Source: an uncultured cyanobacterium
GTDB taxonomy: Bacteria; Cyanobacteriota; Cyanobacteriia; PCC-6307; Cyanobiaceae
Assembly: GCA_903917565.1 (NCBI GenBank)
Contig: CAIXBB010000045.1
Coordinates: forward strand, 62,001 to 126,000
Length of the DNA: 64,000 nucleotides
Direction: 5' to 3'
Each line of letters opens with the position of its first letter. Position 1 is the stretch's first letter. The notes under the pieces were generated by a model. The model had not been told where the DNA came from. It saw only the letters and a list, made by a program, of their open reading frames with translations, and ran no database searches. Positions 36,502-45,418 of this stretch are shown here, one piece after another. The position numbers and the translations under genes were made by a program.

Positions 36502-39500
36502 GGGGAGCCGGAGAGAACCACCCCTGCCCAGAAGTAGGGATGGCTCAGGCCCACGGCGAAGCGCGCCCTGTCGCCCGGAGACAGGCCTTGGATCAGGGTG
36601 CTGCCATCGGGGCCCACCAGGCTGTCGCCTCTGACCCGGATCTCCCCGTTTCGAAACGCCCTGCGGGTGGACTGCAGGGCCTCGTCTTTGGACAGGCCCC
36701 GGGCCAGTTGGCGGTAGAACTGCACGAAGAAACCTGCGCTGGCCGCATCGTCCACGAACCAGAGGGTGCCCAGGCCGCTGCGGCTGCCGGTGCGCAGGGC
36801 AAGGTCGACCAGCCCCAGTTCGCTGCTCTCGTCGCCCAGGGCGGTGCGGCAGGCGCTCAGGCTCACCAGATCCACGCTCCCCCTGGCCGGATCGCTCCTC
36901 AGGCGCCGTCCCAGCTGGGTGAGGTTCACGTCCCCTGTGGCGGTGAAGAGCCGGGCGATGGGGGGGTGGCCCGGGCGGAATTCGGCATGGCTGGCCAGGT
37001 GCACGCGCCGGTACTCGCGGCGTCCGGCCTGTTCCAGCAGGGCAGCGCTGCTAAAGGCGTCGTCGAGCAGCAGGTCGGCGGGATGCTCGGCAGCCAGGGT
37101 TTCCAGTTCCTGACGTACCTGGGGCAGATCGGCAAGCCCGTTGCGGAAGCGGCTGGTACCGGCCAGCAACATGCGGCCTGCGGACGGGTTCGACGTCGTA
37201 TCGAGTGCCGTGAGGCCCAGGGAGGGGGTGAGGGTGAGGGAGAAGGCCTCACCCAGGGGGCGCCCGTCGTCCAGAGGCAGAGCCGCATAGGGAATGGCCT
37301 GCAGCCCCCGGTCCACGCTGAGCAGCAGGGCCGTGATGCCGTCGTGGCGCAACGTTGGCAGCAGGGGGGTGAGCAGGTGGTTGGAGAGCTGGCGGCCTGC
37401 ACCCTGGGTCGTACCATCAATCTCTTCCATGCGACTGATCTGTCGCTGGAAGGTGGTGATCCAACCCCTCAGCTGCGCTTCAGGCATCTCCACGCGCCAA
37501 CCCTTCATGGGGCCGCTGGGGGGCAGATAGAGAAGATCGAGGGCAACCTCCGCCCCGGCGCGTTTGCTGAGGTTGAGCAACACGATGGCCGGTCGGTAGG
37601 AGGTTGCCCTGTACGGACTGGGCTGGGAGAGGGCAGCACTGATGCGCTGCAGCTGCAGCTGGAGTTGTTCGCTGCTGGGTTCAGCCGTTCCCTTTCCTGC
37701 CTCCAATCCCAGGCCAGCGATGGTTTCCTGCCGGGAGCGCTCCTCCGCCTGCGCGAAGGATCGGCTGGCCTCTACCGCTTCCAGGCTTGAGACCGAGGCG
37801 GGCATGGAGAGGAGGTTGCTGCTGGTGGCGACGGCCTGCGGGGCGGACTCCCGCTTCAGTGGGGTGGTGCTCCGGCTGCTGGCGTCTGGGCCAATGCTGG
37901 GGCCGGTCGCGACGATGAGTGGGGCTGTCCGCTGGCCGCGGGGGAGCAGGGCGGCGGCCCGCTCCTCCCCCACCAAGGCCGTGAGGAGCTTGGGGCTCGG
38001 ATCGGGCAGCACAGTGATTCCGCCATCAGGATCGGTGGTCACCACCTTCACCCGGTTATCGGGATCCACGATCACCGTCTGTCTCGCGGTCTCCCCTACG
38101 CCCCGGCTTCGAAGGGCGAGCTGATCGAGGATGGCCTGGGCGGTGAATGGATCCGGGCTCCCCGGGGGCGCATAGGGGTCTCGCACGGGGGAGGGGGGTG
38201 GGCCGATGGCATCACCGCCATGGACGGAGAGCCGCGCCGCCGGATCCCCTGCGCCGCCAAGCTCCAACTGGCTGCTCAGCAGCTGTGGTGGCAGCCCGCT
38301 GGCCAGGCTGATCCGGCCGGCATCGCCCACATCCACGGAGCTGTTGCTCAGGCGCAGGGAGCCGGCGCTCCAGAGCTGCACGCTGCCCGGCTCGCCGATC
38401 GGCAGGCTTTCCTGCGCAGAAAAGTCCGGGAAATACGGGTTGGGGAAGCGGATGGTGCTGGCGCTGTCCACCCGACTCAGGAGCGTGGAGTCCGTGACGC
38501 TCAGGGCGTCGGCTCCCGGGCCCGTGCCGGTGTTCACGACCAACACCCGGCCTCCGAAGGCCTCGAGGAGGTCGGGTTGGCCTTCGGGATGGCTGCCGGC
38601 ATCGAGTGTCGACCCGTTCGAGATGGAGACGCCACCTGCGCTGATGATGGCCACCATGCTGCGGGGAAAGAGGCCGAAGGCCCTAGGTGGATCCAGGGTC
38701 TTATCGACGCTCAGCTCGATCAGATCGCGATCATCGTGAATGTCCACGAACGGAACCGGACCCATGCCCCCACCGCCTGGGTCGGGGAGACCCACCGGCA
38801 GCCCACCCTCACGGGTGTGGTAGTTGGCTTCGAGCCGGCTTCCGTTGATCCCCACGGGCCGGGTTGGAGAATCGTTGGTGAGGGTGATCTCCCCGGCGGC
38901 AAAGGGAAACACGGATTCCAAGGGATACACGGATCCCCAGTCGATGCCGCCCTCACGGGAGCCCGGCCCGTGGCTGCTTTCGGTGCGCAGCGTACTGCCG
39001 GTGATCGTGATCCCGTCGCTGCTGCTCAGCCGGATATCGCCCGATCCGGCGCCGCCGCTCGCCGAGAGCGTGCTGCGCTCGATGCCGATGCCACCTGTGC
39101 CCTCGCCGCCCCTGGCCAAAAGGGCGATGTTGCCGGCCAGGTTGTCGCTGGCATCGGCCAGGAGCGTGCTGCGGCTCACCCCGATCCTTCCAGCGGCATC
39201 GAGCACCACGTTGCCACTGGTGTCCGCAAGCTTCACGTCGCTTTCGGCCAGGGGCGCCCCCCCGTCTCTGAGCAATGCCGCCCGGATCGGCCCCAGATCC
39301 TGGCTGGCCGTGAGGGTGGAGTTGGCCTCCACCAGCACATCTCCCTTGGAGAGCAGATGGATCAGGGGTGTGGGCGCCAGTTGGAGCACGGTGGTGCCAT
39401 CCTGCTTATCGACGGTGACCGATCCGTCCGAGCGCAGGTCCTGGAGGGTGTGCACCCCCACATCGAGACTGCTGTCGCGGAGGAGGATCCCGTCGTCCCC

Positions 39501-40490
39501 CCGGGTGTTGGTGCTCTCCAGCCGGATCACACCCTTGGGAGCCGCCAGCGTGCTGCCGGCCACCGTCACCGCCCCGGCGCGAAGGATGACCTTGCTCCCC
39601 TCCAGGTGGCTGTTCGAGAGGCGGATCGCGCCGGTGTCCTTGCTGGTTTCGCTGCTGGTGGTCTGGAGGATCACCGGCCCCCGCTGGCCGGGCTCACCCG
39701 CTGAGATCGTGAGAGCGTCGAGATCCAGGGCCCGGCCGCTGAGACGCACCCGTTCGCCGGCTTCGAGTTGGCTTCCCGCACCCGTCAGCGCCCGGACGTC
39801 GCCGTTGGCCCCATCCAGGACCAGGGCACGATCCACCCTGAGCCGGCCGCCGGCCAGCACAATCGGGCCGGGTTCCTTCAGCCCCAGGTCGGCCAGGCTG
39901 GCCAGGGAGGTGAGGGTGGTCCAGCCCGTTGCCGGAGCGCCCGGGTAGCCGGCGGCCTCCTGCGCTGTGGTGCGCAGGGCGTCGAAGGTGACACCTCCCT
40001 CCAGCGGCAGTGCCGTGGCCGTGGTGAGCAGCAGGTTCGACACCCGCACCAGGTCTGCTCCAGGGCCCACCGAGATGCCTCCAGGGGAGAGCCAGAAGAG
40101 GTTGGCCTGTTGGGTCAGGCTCAGGGGCCGGTTGAGAAAGGTGCCAGCCGGGTCGGTCACCCCCACGATCACATTGGCCAGCCCGCGGCTGTCGATGCTG
40201 ACGCCGCTGATGCCGCCGCGGGTGTCGAACTGCCGGAAGCGATGGAACAGGTTGGCACCCGCGGTCGTGCCGCCCTCCACCCGACAGGCTCCGGATCCGC
40301 AGCTGCCTTCGGCCGTGCCGTTGACCAGGGTGCCCAGGCCACCGCTCATCACCTGGGCCCATGCCGGAGTGGAGAGCCAGGGAGACAGCACCAGCGCCAG
40401 GATCTGGGTGGCTTTCCGGCACGCTGTCCATGCCGCCCATGCGGAGGGTGGGGGCTGCTTCATGGTGCCCGACTCACCGTAGGAACGCAT
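36495..40490 (-). CDS. Two-partner-secretion exoprotein (filamentous haemagglutinin N-terminal) with C-terminal CHAT protease domain
   Basis: A 1331-residue protein. After a signal peptide (about 20-46) comes a haemagglutinin-type TPS domain: LVNGTAEG, NLFHRFRQFDTRGG, GLANVIVGVTDPAGTFLN, FWLSPGGISVGPGAD. A long region of beta-helix-like repeats rich in Ser, Thr, Gly and Leu (about 210-760) and a low-complexity linker follow. The C-terminus (about 1000-1331) is a CHAT domain, a caspase-related protease fold. Its His-Cys dyad is intact: H1168 in HLASHAEF and C1214 in LSACRTALG. Export is through the TpsB encoded two genes downstream. The protein ends in HPYFWAG...SGSPW like the CHAT pseudogene at 18640. 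An alternative start is ATG 40463 (MKQPPPS). It heads a four-gene operon and has a CRP-like site upstream. Confidence 0.9.
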   Translation of the reverse strand: MRSYGESGTMKQPPPSAWAAWTACRKATQILALVLSPWLSTPAWAQVMSGGLGTLVNGTAEGSCGSGACRVEGGTTAGANLFHRFRQFDTRGGISGVSIDSRGLANVIVGVTDPAGTFLNRPLSLTQQANLFWLSPGGISVGPGADLVRVSNLLLTTATALPLEGGVTFDALRTTAQEAAGYPGAPATGWTTLTSLASLADLGLKEPGPIVLAGGRLRVDRALVLDGANGDVRALTGAGSQLEAGERVRLSGRALDLDALTISAGEPGQRGPVILQTTSSETSKDTGAIRLSNSHLEGSKVILRAGAVTVAGSTLAAPKGVIRLESTNTRGDDGILLRDSSLDVGVHTLQDLRSDGSVTVDKQDGTTVLQLAPTPLIHLLSKGDVLVEANSTLTASQDLGPIRAALLRDGGAPLAESDVKLADTSGNVVLDAAGRIGVSRSTLLADASDNLAGNIALLARGGEGTGGIGIERSTLSASGGAGSGDIRLSSSDGITITGSTLRTESSHGPGSREGGIDWGSVYPLESVFPFAAGEITLTNDSPTRPVGINGSRLEANYHTREGGLPVGLPDPGGGGMGPVPFVDIHDDRDLIELSVDKTLDPPRAFGLFPRSMVAIISAGGVSISNGSTLDAGSHPEGQPDLLEAFGGRVLVVNTGTGPGADALSVTDSTLLSRVDSASTIRFPNPYFPDFSAQESLPIGEPGSVQLWSAGSLRLSNSSVDVGDAGRISLASGLPPQLLSSQLELGGAGDPAARLSVHGGDAIGPPPSPVRDPYAPPGSPDPFTAQAILDQLALRSRGVGETARQTVIVDPDNRVKVVTTDPDGGITVLPDPSPKLLTALVGEERAAALLPRGQRTAPLIVATGPSIGPDASSRSTTPLKRESAPQAVATSSNLLSMPASVSSLEAVEASRSFAQAEERSRQETIAGLGLEAGKGTAEPSSEQLQLQLQRISAALSQPSPYRATSYRPAIVLLNLSKRAGAEVALDLLYLPPSGPMKGWRVEMPEAQLRGWITTFQRQISRMEEIDGTTQGAGRQLSNHLLTPLLPTLRHDGITALLLSVDRGLQAIPYAALPLDDGRPLGEAFSLTLTPSLGLTALDTTSNPSAGRMLLAGTSRFRNGLADLPQVRQELETLAAEHPADLLLDDAFSSAALLEQAGRREYRRVHLASHAEFRPGHPPIARLFTATGDVNLTQLGRRLRSDPARGSVDLVSLSACRTALGDESSELGLVDLALRTGSRSGLGTLWFVDDAASAGFFVQFYRQLARGLSKDEALQSTRRAFRNGEIRVRGDSLVGPDGSTLIQGLSPGDRARFAVGLSHPYFWAGVVLSGSPW

Positions 40491-40515
40491 TGAAGCGAAG
40501 CCGGATCGCCCCTTC

Positions 40516-40531
40516 TGTGCTAACGGTCACA
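40516..40531. promoter_or_regulatory. CRP-like palindrome upstream of the TPS-CHAT operon
   Basis: TGTGC-TAACGG-TCACA matches the cyanobacterial CRP consensus TGTGA-N6-TCACA at nine of ten arm positions with the correct spacing. It lies 26 bases upstream of the first possible start codon (40490) of the minus-strand operon that ends with a nucleotide cyclase. Binding is inferred. Confidence 0.55.
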
Positions 40532-40617
40532 ACCCCTGGCCGCCCTGTCGTGATGGGCGCCTTGGTCCCCACCGGGTTTGTTTCTGCGCCGGAGCGTTCC
40601 ATGCCCACCAGTCCTGA

Positions 40618-41061
40618 GAAATCCGGTCACTTCAACCGGGTGTGCTGTTCGCCGATCTCGGTGAGGCGGAGCGTCAGCAGCTGTTCGAGCAGCATCGTTG
40701 GGTCTTATCTGCAGCGGAACTGCTGCTGTAGCTGGAACTGGAGGAGTCGCACGGTCTGTTGCTGTTCCGGTTCGGCCTCTCCAAGGAGCGCAGCTTCGGA
40801 GTGGACCGCGATGGGTTGGTGCTTTTGCTCCTCGGGCCCGGCGCCATCTGCGGACAGATGGCGGTGCTGCATGGAGGCCGCCGCATCGCCGTTCTGGTGA
40901 CGCTTACCCCCTGCGAGGTTCTGATCCTTGGTGCCGGGCCGTTCCGCCGTCTGTTGGACACGTCCCCAGCGCTGTGCCTGTCCCTGGCGCGTCGGGCAGT
41001 GAAGCGCCTGCAGAGCCTCAGCCGCCGATTTACTTTGCACAGCGTCGATCAGGGTCCCATG
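40618..41061 (+). pseudogene. Cyclic-nucleotide-binding protein fragment, stop codon in frame
   Basis: One frame reads as a degenerate CNB domain: RSLQPGVLFADLGEAERQQL, then an in-frame TAG at 40729-40731, then LLLLGPGAICGQMAVLHGG and ILGAGPFRRLLDTSPALCL. The phosphate-binding cassette has lost its Phe and Glu (CGQ for FGE). No DNA-binding domain follows; the frame runs into ndk in another frame. It is probably a decayed CRP-like or stand-alone CNB gene, just beside the CRP-like site. Confidence 0.5.
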
Positions 41062-41140
41062 CGGCGGCGCGGATTCCTGCTTGCCAAGCGGCAGGCCCAG
41101 CGCGGACGATGGCCCGATCCCCTTCCCATCCCCCGTTGCC

Positions 41141-41599
41141 ATGGCCACCGAACGCACCTTCCTCGCCATCAAGCCCGACGGGGTGCAGCGGGGCCTGGTG
41201 GGCGAGATCCTCGGCCGCTTCGAGACCAAGGGCTTCAAACTGGTGGGCCTGAAGCAGCTGGTGCCCAGCCGGGAACTGGCCGAAAGCCATTACGGCGTGC
41301 ACCGGGAGCGCCCCTTCTTCGCCGGCCTGGTGACGTTCATCACCAGCGGGCCGGTGGTGGCCATGGTGTGGGAAGGGGACGGCGTGATCGCCAGTGCCCG
41401 CAAGCTGATCGGCGCCACCAAGCCCCTGGAGGCCGAGCCCGGCACGATCCGGGGCGATCTGGCGGTGAACATCGGCCGCAACGTCATTCACGGCTCCGAT
41501 GCGCCGGAAACGGCCGTCTTCGAGATCGGCCTCTGGTTCACCCCCTCCGAGCTCTGCGACTGGACGCCGGCCGATCAGGTGTGGCGGGTCGAGCCCTGA
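41141..41599 (+). CDS. ndk: Nucleoside diphosphate kinase
   Basis: A 152-residue enzyme of normal length. It moves the gamma-phosphate between nucleoside triphosphates and diphosphates through a phosphohistidine. The active-site segment is [12 protein letters not shown] (His about 119), and [18 protein letters not shown] is the family's N-terminus. The ATG at 41141 gives that start. A FecR gene and a cyclase follow on the same strand 35 bases after its stop. Confidence 0.97.
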   Translation: MATERTFLAIKPDGVQRGLVGEILGRFETKGFKLVGLKQLVPSRELAESHYGVHRERPFFAGLVTFITSGPVVAMVWEGDGVIASARKLIGATKPLEAEPGTIRGDLAVNIGRNVIHGSDAPETAVFEIGLWFTPSELCDWTPADQVWRVEP

Positions 41600-41633
41600 G
41601 TGGCCATCCTGGGGACCTTCGGGTTCCCGGGCC

Positions 41634-42320
41634 ATGGCGCAGCGCAGGAGCCTCCGGCATCCCAGGCCGCTGACCCAGGCGGCCGCCGCCGTGCTCGTCA
41701 CCGGCCTGGCCCTCGTGCTGCCGGGGGCCACGGCCGCTCCCCGGGTGCCCCGGGTGGTGGATGTGCCGTCCCGGCCGGCGTTCGTGAGGCCCCAGGCGGC
41801 GCCCGAGCGGCCGGCCCTGGTGGGCCAGGTGCTCGAGCCTTCCACCGTTCTGCGCACCGAAAACCCCGGCCGGCTTCAGATCCTGCTGGCCGATGGGCGC
41901 AGCTTCCGGCTGGGGGGGAACGCCCTGCTGCGGATCGAGCCGACCCTGCTCGACCTGGTCCGCGGCCGGATCATCGCCTGGATCGATCCGGGATCGAAGG
42001 GCACCACGCCGCTGCGGGTCCGCACCCGGGTGGGCACCGCGTCGATCCAGGGCACCACAGTCTTCATCGAGGCCACCGCGGAGAAGGTGCTCTTCCTGAG
42101 CTGGGAGGGGGAGGTGAACGTGCGCGCCGATGACGGCACCGCGTACCGGCTGACCAGTGGCCAGCGCCTGGAGGCCACACCCCAGGGTTGGAAGGGCCCC
42201 CACCGGATGGACGGGGCGGAGGCGCGTAAGCGGCGACGGACCAGCGAGCTGCTCAATGGCTTCCAGGCTCCGATGCAGACCCTGCCGGTGATCGAACGCG
42301 AACTCGGGCTCAGCCCCTGA
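41634..42320 (+). CDS. FecR-domain periplasmic protein (copy 3)
   Basis: About 228 residues with a signal peptide (AAAAVLVTGLALVLPGATAA) and a FecR domain: LRTENPGRLQILLADGRSF, LLRIEPTLLDLVRGRIIAW, VRTRVGTASIQGTTVFIEAT and a VLFLSWEGEVNVRADDG strand. It differs from the tandem FecR pair at 25 kb and lacks their Cys residues. The cyclase gene starts inside its stop codon (TGATG), so sensor-side FecR and CHASE2 cyclase are translationally coupled. In other bacteria FecR works through protein contacts in the periplasm, which would fit binding to the CHASE2 domain. Confidence 0.82.
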   Translation: MAQRRSLRHPRPLTQAAAAVLVTGLALVLPGATAAPRVPRVVDVPSRPAFVRPQAAPERPALVGQVLEPSTVLRTENPGRLQILLADGRSFRLGGNALLRIEPTLLDLVRGRIIAWIDPGSKGTTPLRVRTRVGTASIQGTTVFIEATAEKVLFLSWEGEVNVRADDGTAYRLTSGQRLEATPQGWKGPHRMDGAEARKRRRTSELLNGFQAPMQTLPVIERELGLSP

Positions 42321-44161
42321 TGCCCCCCTGGTCTGGCCTGGGGCGCCGTCTCTGGTGGCTGGCCCTGGCCGTTTCCCTGCTGGCGGGTCTCGACCGGGCG
42401 CCCCTCACCCCCCTGGGCCAGGGGCCAAGGCTGCTCGACGACCAGCTCCTGCAGGTGTTCTTCCTGCTGAGGGGGGTCCGGCCGGCGCCGGCGGATCCGG
42501 TGATCCTGGCCATCGATGCCGACTCCCTGGAGCTGGGGGAGCTGCTGTCCCCGGCCGAACGCCAGGCGTCGCCGCTGTGGCGCCAGATGGGCCCCTGGCC
42601 ATGGCCGCGGGCCCTGCAGGCCCGGCTGGCGGCCCATGTGCTGGAGCGGGGGGCCGCCCGGGTGCTGTTCAACATCGAGTACAGCCAGCCCAGCCGCTAC
42701 GGCCCGGCCGATGATCGGGCCTTCGCCGCCACCCTCGCCCCCTGGCGCCAGCGGGTGCACCTGGCCGTCCACTACGACGTGCGCCAGGAGGGGGGGCTGG
42801 AGCAGAGCCGGCTGCGGCTGCCGATTCACCGGCTGGGTGCCCCTGGCCTGACCACCCTGCTCCAGTCCCCCCGGGGGGTGGTGGAGGCGGTGCCGGGCCA
42901 GGACTGGATCCGCTCCCGGCTGGGCGCTTTCCCGCCTCCCCTGCCAAGGCCGATGGCCTTCCTGGCGCGTCCGGCGCCGCCGCCGATGGCGCCGATGGGG
43001 CTCAACTATCCCGGCCCCGCCGGCAGCCTGCTCCAGGTGCCCGCCTGGAGGGTGCTCGAGGTGCCGTCCGCCACCTGGCGGGGGCGTACGGTGCTGATCG
43101 GGGTGACCACCCCGGACCTGGGTGATCTGCAGGAGACGCCCGTCGGCCCCATGGGCGGCACGGAGATCCAGGCGGTGGCCCTCGCCAACGTGCTGGAGAA
43201 CCGGGGCCTGAGGCGGCTGCCCCTGGCGGGGGACGGGCTGCTCCTGCTGGGCTGGGGTGGGCTTCTCGGGCTGCTGCTGCGGCGTCCTGCCAGTGCCGGC
43301 GGGACCCTGCAGGTGACGCTGGCCCTGGCGGCAACGGTTCTGCTCGCCGGCTGGGCCCTGTGGGCCCTGGCCCTGTTGCGCCTGCCCCTGGCTGCCCTGC
43401 TGCTGGCCCCCGTCGCCGGGGGCGGGGTGCGCGCCGTGGGCCAGGGGCTGGCGGAGAGCCGGGAGCGGGCCTACCTGCACCAGGTGCTGAGCCGGCGCGT
43501 ATCCCCCACCCTGCTGCGCGACATCCTGCGCAGCCCCGGGCCGGTGTGGAACCAGGCGGTGGGCAGCCGGGCCCGCTGCACCGTGCTGTTCAGCGATCTG
43601 GTGGGGTTCACGCCACTGAGTGCCGCGCTGGAGCCGGCCGAGCTGTTCACCCTGCTGAACCGCTACTTCGAAGCCATGGCCGCGGCGGTGCTGGAGCAGG
43701 AGGGCCTGCTCGACAAGTTCATCGGTGATGCGGTGATGGCCGAGTTCGGCGTGCCCCGCAGCCGTGGCGATCGCCAGGAGGCCCGGGCCGCGGTGCGGGC
43801 GGCCCTGGCGATGCAGGAGCGGCTGGAGGCCCTTAACGCCGAGCTGGCCGCGGCGGGCACACCACCGCTGCAGCATGGGATCGGCCTTCATTTCGGCGAG
43901 GTCATCGCCGGCAACCTGGGCTCCTCCCAGCGCCTGGAGTTCACCGTCGTGGGGGCCACCGTCAACGTGACCAGCCGCCTGGAGGGGCTCACGCGTCTCT
44001 TCCCGCAGCACCCGATTCTGATCAGCGGTGATCTGCTGGCGCTGCTGACCGGGGAGCTGGACGTGGTGCCGCTGGGGTGCCATGCGCTGAAGGGCTGGCC
44101 CGTGCCCCTGGAGGTGTATGCCCTCCAGGGGCTGCAGGCTGGTGCCCCTGGCGACGCCTGA
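42320..44161 (+). CDS. CHASE2-domain adenylyl cyclase coupled to FecR
   Basis: A 613-residue protein: N-terminal anchor (about 11-25), CHASE2 domain (about 30-300), membrane helices (about 303-322, 330-350, 352-370) and class III cyclase domain (about 418-600). It has D426 (FSDLVGF), K466 and D470 (DKFIGDAVM), T542, N549 and R553 (FTVVGATVNVTSRLE). Thr542 is the position that is Asp or Thr in adenylyl cyclases, so cAMP is the expected product. It is the only intact cyclase here with that full set. The start lies within the FecR stop codon. It converges on thiO with six bases between stops. Confidence 0.9.
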   Translation: MPPWSGLGRRLWWLALAVSLLAGLDRAPLTPLGQGPRLLDDQLLQVFFLLRGVRPAPADPVILAIDADSLELGELLSPAERQASPLWRQMGPWPWPRALQARLAAHVLERGAARVLFNIEYSQPSRYGPADDRAFAATLAPWRQRVHLAVHYDVRQEGGLEQSRLRLPIHRLGAPGLTTLLQSPRGVVEAVPGQDWIRSRLGAFPPPLPRPMAFLARPAPPPMAPMGLNYPGPAGSLLQVPAWRVLEVPSATWRGRTVLIGVTTPDLGDLQETPVGPMGGTEIQAVALANVLENRGLRRLPLAGDGLLLLGWGGLLGLLLRRPASAGGTLQVTLALAATVLLAGWALWALALLRLPLAALLLAPVAGGGVRAVGQGLAESRERAYLHQVLSRRVSPTLLRDILRSPGPVWNQAVGSRARCTVLFSDLVGFTPLSAALEPAELFTLLNRYFEAMAAAVLEQEGLLDKFIGDAVMAEFGVPRSRGDRQEARAAVRAALAMQERLEALNAELAAAGTPPLQHGIGLHFGEVIAGNLGSSQRLEFTVVGATVNVTSRLEGLTRLFPQHPILISGDLLALLTGELDVVPLGCHALKGWPVPLEVYALQGLQAGAPGDA

Positions 44162-44167
44162 GCGCAG

Positions 44168-45334
44168 CTAGGCCGCCATCGGGAACGGCCGATCCCAGCG
44201 AAAGGGCGCCAGGAGCGCCGCGCTCGCCCCGGAGTCCTGGCCAGCTGCCGAGACCGCTTCGGCGATCAATTCAGCCGTGATCGCCGCCAGCAGCACGCCG
44301 TTGCGGTGATGGCCCGTGGCCAGCCAGACCCCCTCGATGGGGCCCTTGCCCAGCAGCGGCGCCCCGTCGGGTGTGCCGGGCCGGAAGCCCCACCAACGCT
44401 CCATCGGCGGCCACAGGGCCGCCCCCGGCAGTAGCGCGACGAGGCCCTGCTGCAGCTGTTTCTGTCCTTCTGGCGTGAGGCCGTCGTCGAAGCCGGCCTC
44501 CGGTTCGCTGGTGGCGCCCACCACCAGCAGGCCGTCCTCCCGCGGCACCAGGTAGGTGCCGGGTCCGAACACGACCCGCTCCAGGCAGGCCCTGGGGCCC
44601 TGCAGCGACAGCATCTGCCCCTTCACCGGATGCACCGGCAGCGACGGCAGCAGCCGGCCACTCCAGGCGCCACAGGCGAGCACCGCCGTGGTGGCGGTGA
44701 TGGCGTGCTCGCCCCCCTCGGCCCGGCGCACCCGCACCCCCCGCAGGCGCCCGCCGTCCCCGGTGAGCAGCTCCAGCACCTCGGTACCCTCCTCGAAGCG
44801 GACCCCCCGGGCGACGCAGGCCCGCTCCAGGGCGCGCATCAGGCGACGGCGGTTGTCGATCTGGCCGTCCTTGGCAAACAGCAGCCCGTGCCGCCAGGCC
44901 GGGCCGAGGCCCGGCAGCTCCCGCTCCAGGCCGGCGCGGTCGAGGGGCACACCCCGCTCAGCGGTGGGGTAATTGTCCCTCTCGTCGGCACTGGTGAAGG
45001 GAACGACGATGCCGCAGGGGCGCAGGCCGCAGGGGAGGCCGCTGTCGGCCTCGATGCAGGCGACCCAGGCCGGAATCCGCTCGAGGCTGGCCTGGCCGAG
45101 GACCAGCATCGGGCCGCTCAGCCCCTCGGCGTGGGGGGCCAGCATGCCGGCCGCCACGAAACCCGCCGCTTCGCTGCGCCGGCGGCTGAGCACGGTCACG
45201 GCGCGGCCCCTGCGAGCCAGCTGGTGGGCGATGGCGAGGCCCATCAGGCCGCCACCCAGCAGGAGCACGGGGGCGAGATCGGAAGGGGTGCCTGCCAGGG
45301 TGCTTGCCTCCGGGTCTTGGGAGCTTCCATTCAA
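44168..45334 (-). CDS. thiO: Glycine oxidase ThiO (FAD-dependent)
   Basis: About 388 residues of the DAO-type flavin oxidoreductase fold. The FAD dinucleotide-binding motif is LLGGGLMGLAIAHQLARRG near the N-terminus, and the C-terminus has the typical GHHRNGVLLAAITAELIAE segment. Glycine oxidase supplies the imine glycine used in thiazole synthesis for thiamine. In cyanobacteria the gene is often separate from the other thi genes, as here. It is divergent from gatB. Confidence 0.85.
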   Translation of the reverse strand: MNGSSQDPEASTLAGTPSDLAPVLLLGGGLMGLAIAHQLARRGRAVTVLSRRRSEAAGFVAAGMLAPHAEGLSGPMLVLGQASLERIPAWVACIEADSGLPCGLRPCGIVVPFTSADERDNYPTAERGVPLDRAGLERELPGLGPAWRHGLLFAKDGQIDNRRRLMRALERACVARGVRFEEGTEVLELLTGDGGRLRGVRVRRAEGGEHAITATTAVLACGAWSGRLLPSLPVHPVKGQMLSLQGPRACLERVVFGPGTYLVPREDGLLVVGATSEPEAGFDDGLTPEGQKQLQQGLVALLPGAALWPPMERWWGFRPGTPDGAPLLGKGPIEGVWLATGHHRNGVLLAAITAELIAEAVSAAGQDSGASAALLAPFRWDRPFPMAA

Positions 45335-45418
45335 ACGGCTGCCCGCCGCTGCATAGGATCGGAGTCAGCGCCTCCGGCCCATCGCGGGAGGCCGACAGCG
45401 CCGGCAGGATTCGCGACC

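Noticed and set aside
40759-41673. Frame continuing from the CNB fragment through ndk as a large fusion protein
   Set aside because: After about 41061 it is simply ndk read in the wrong frame.
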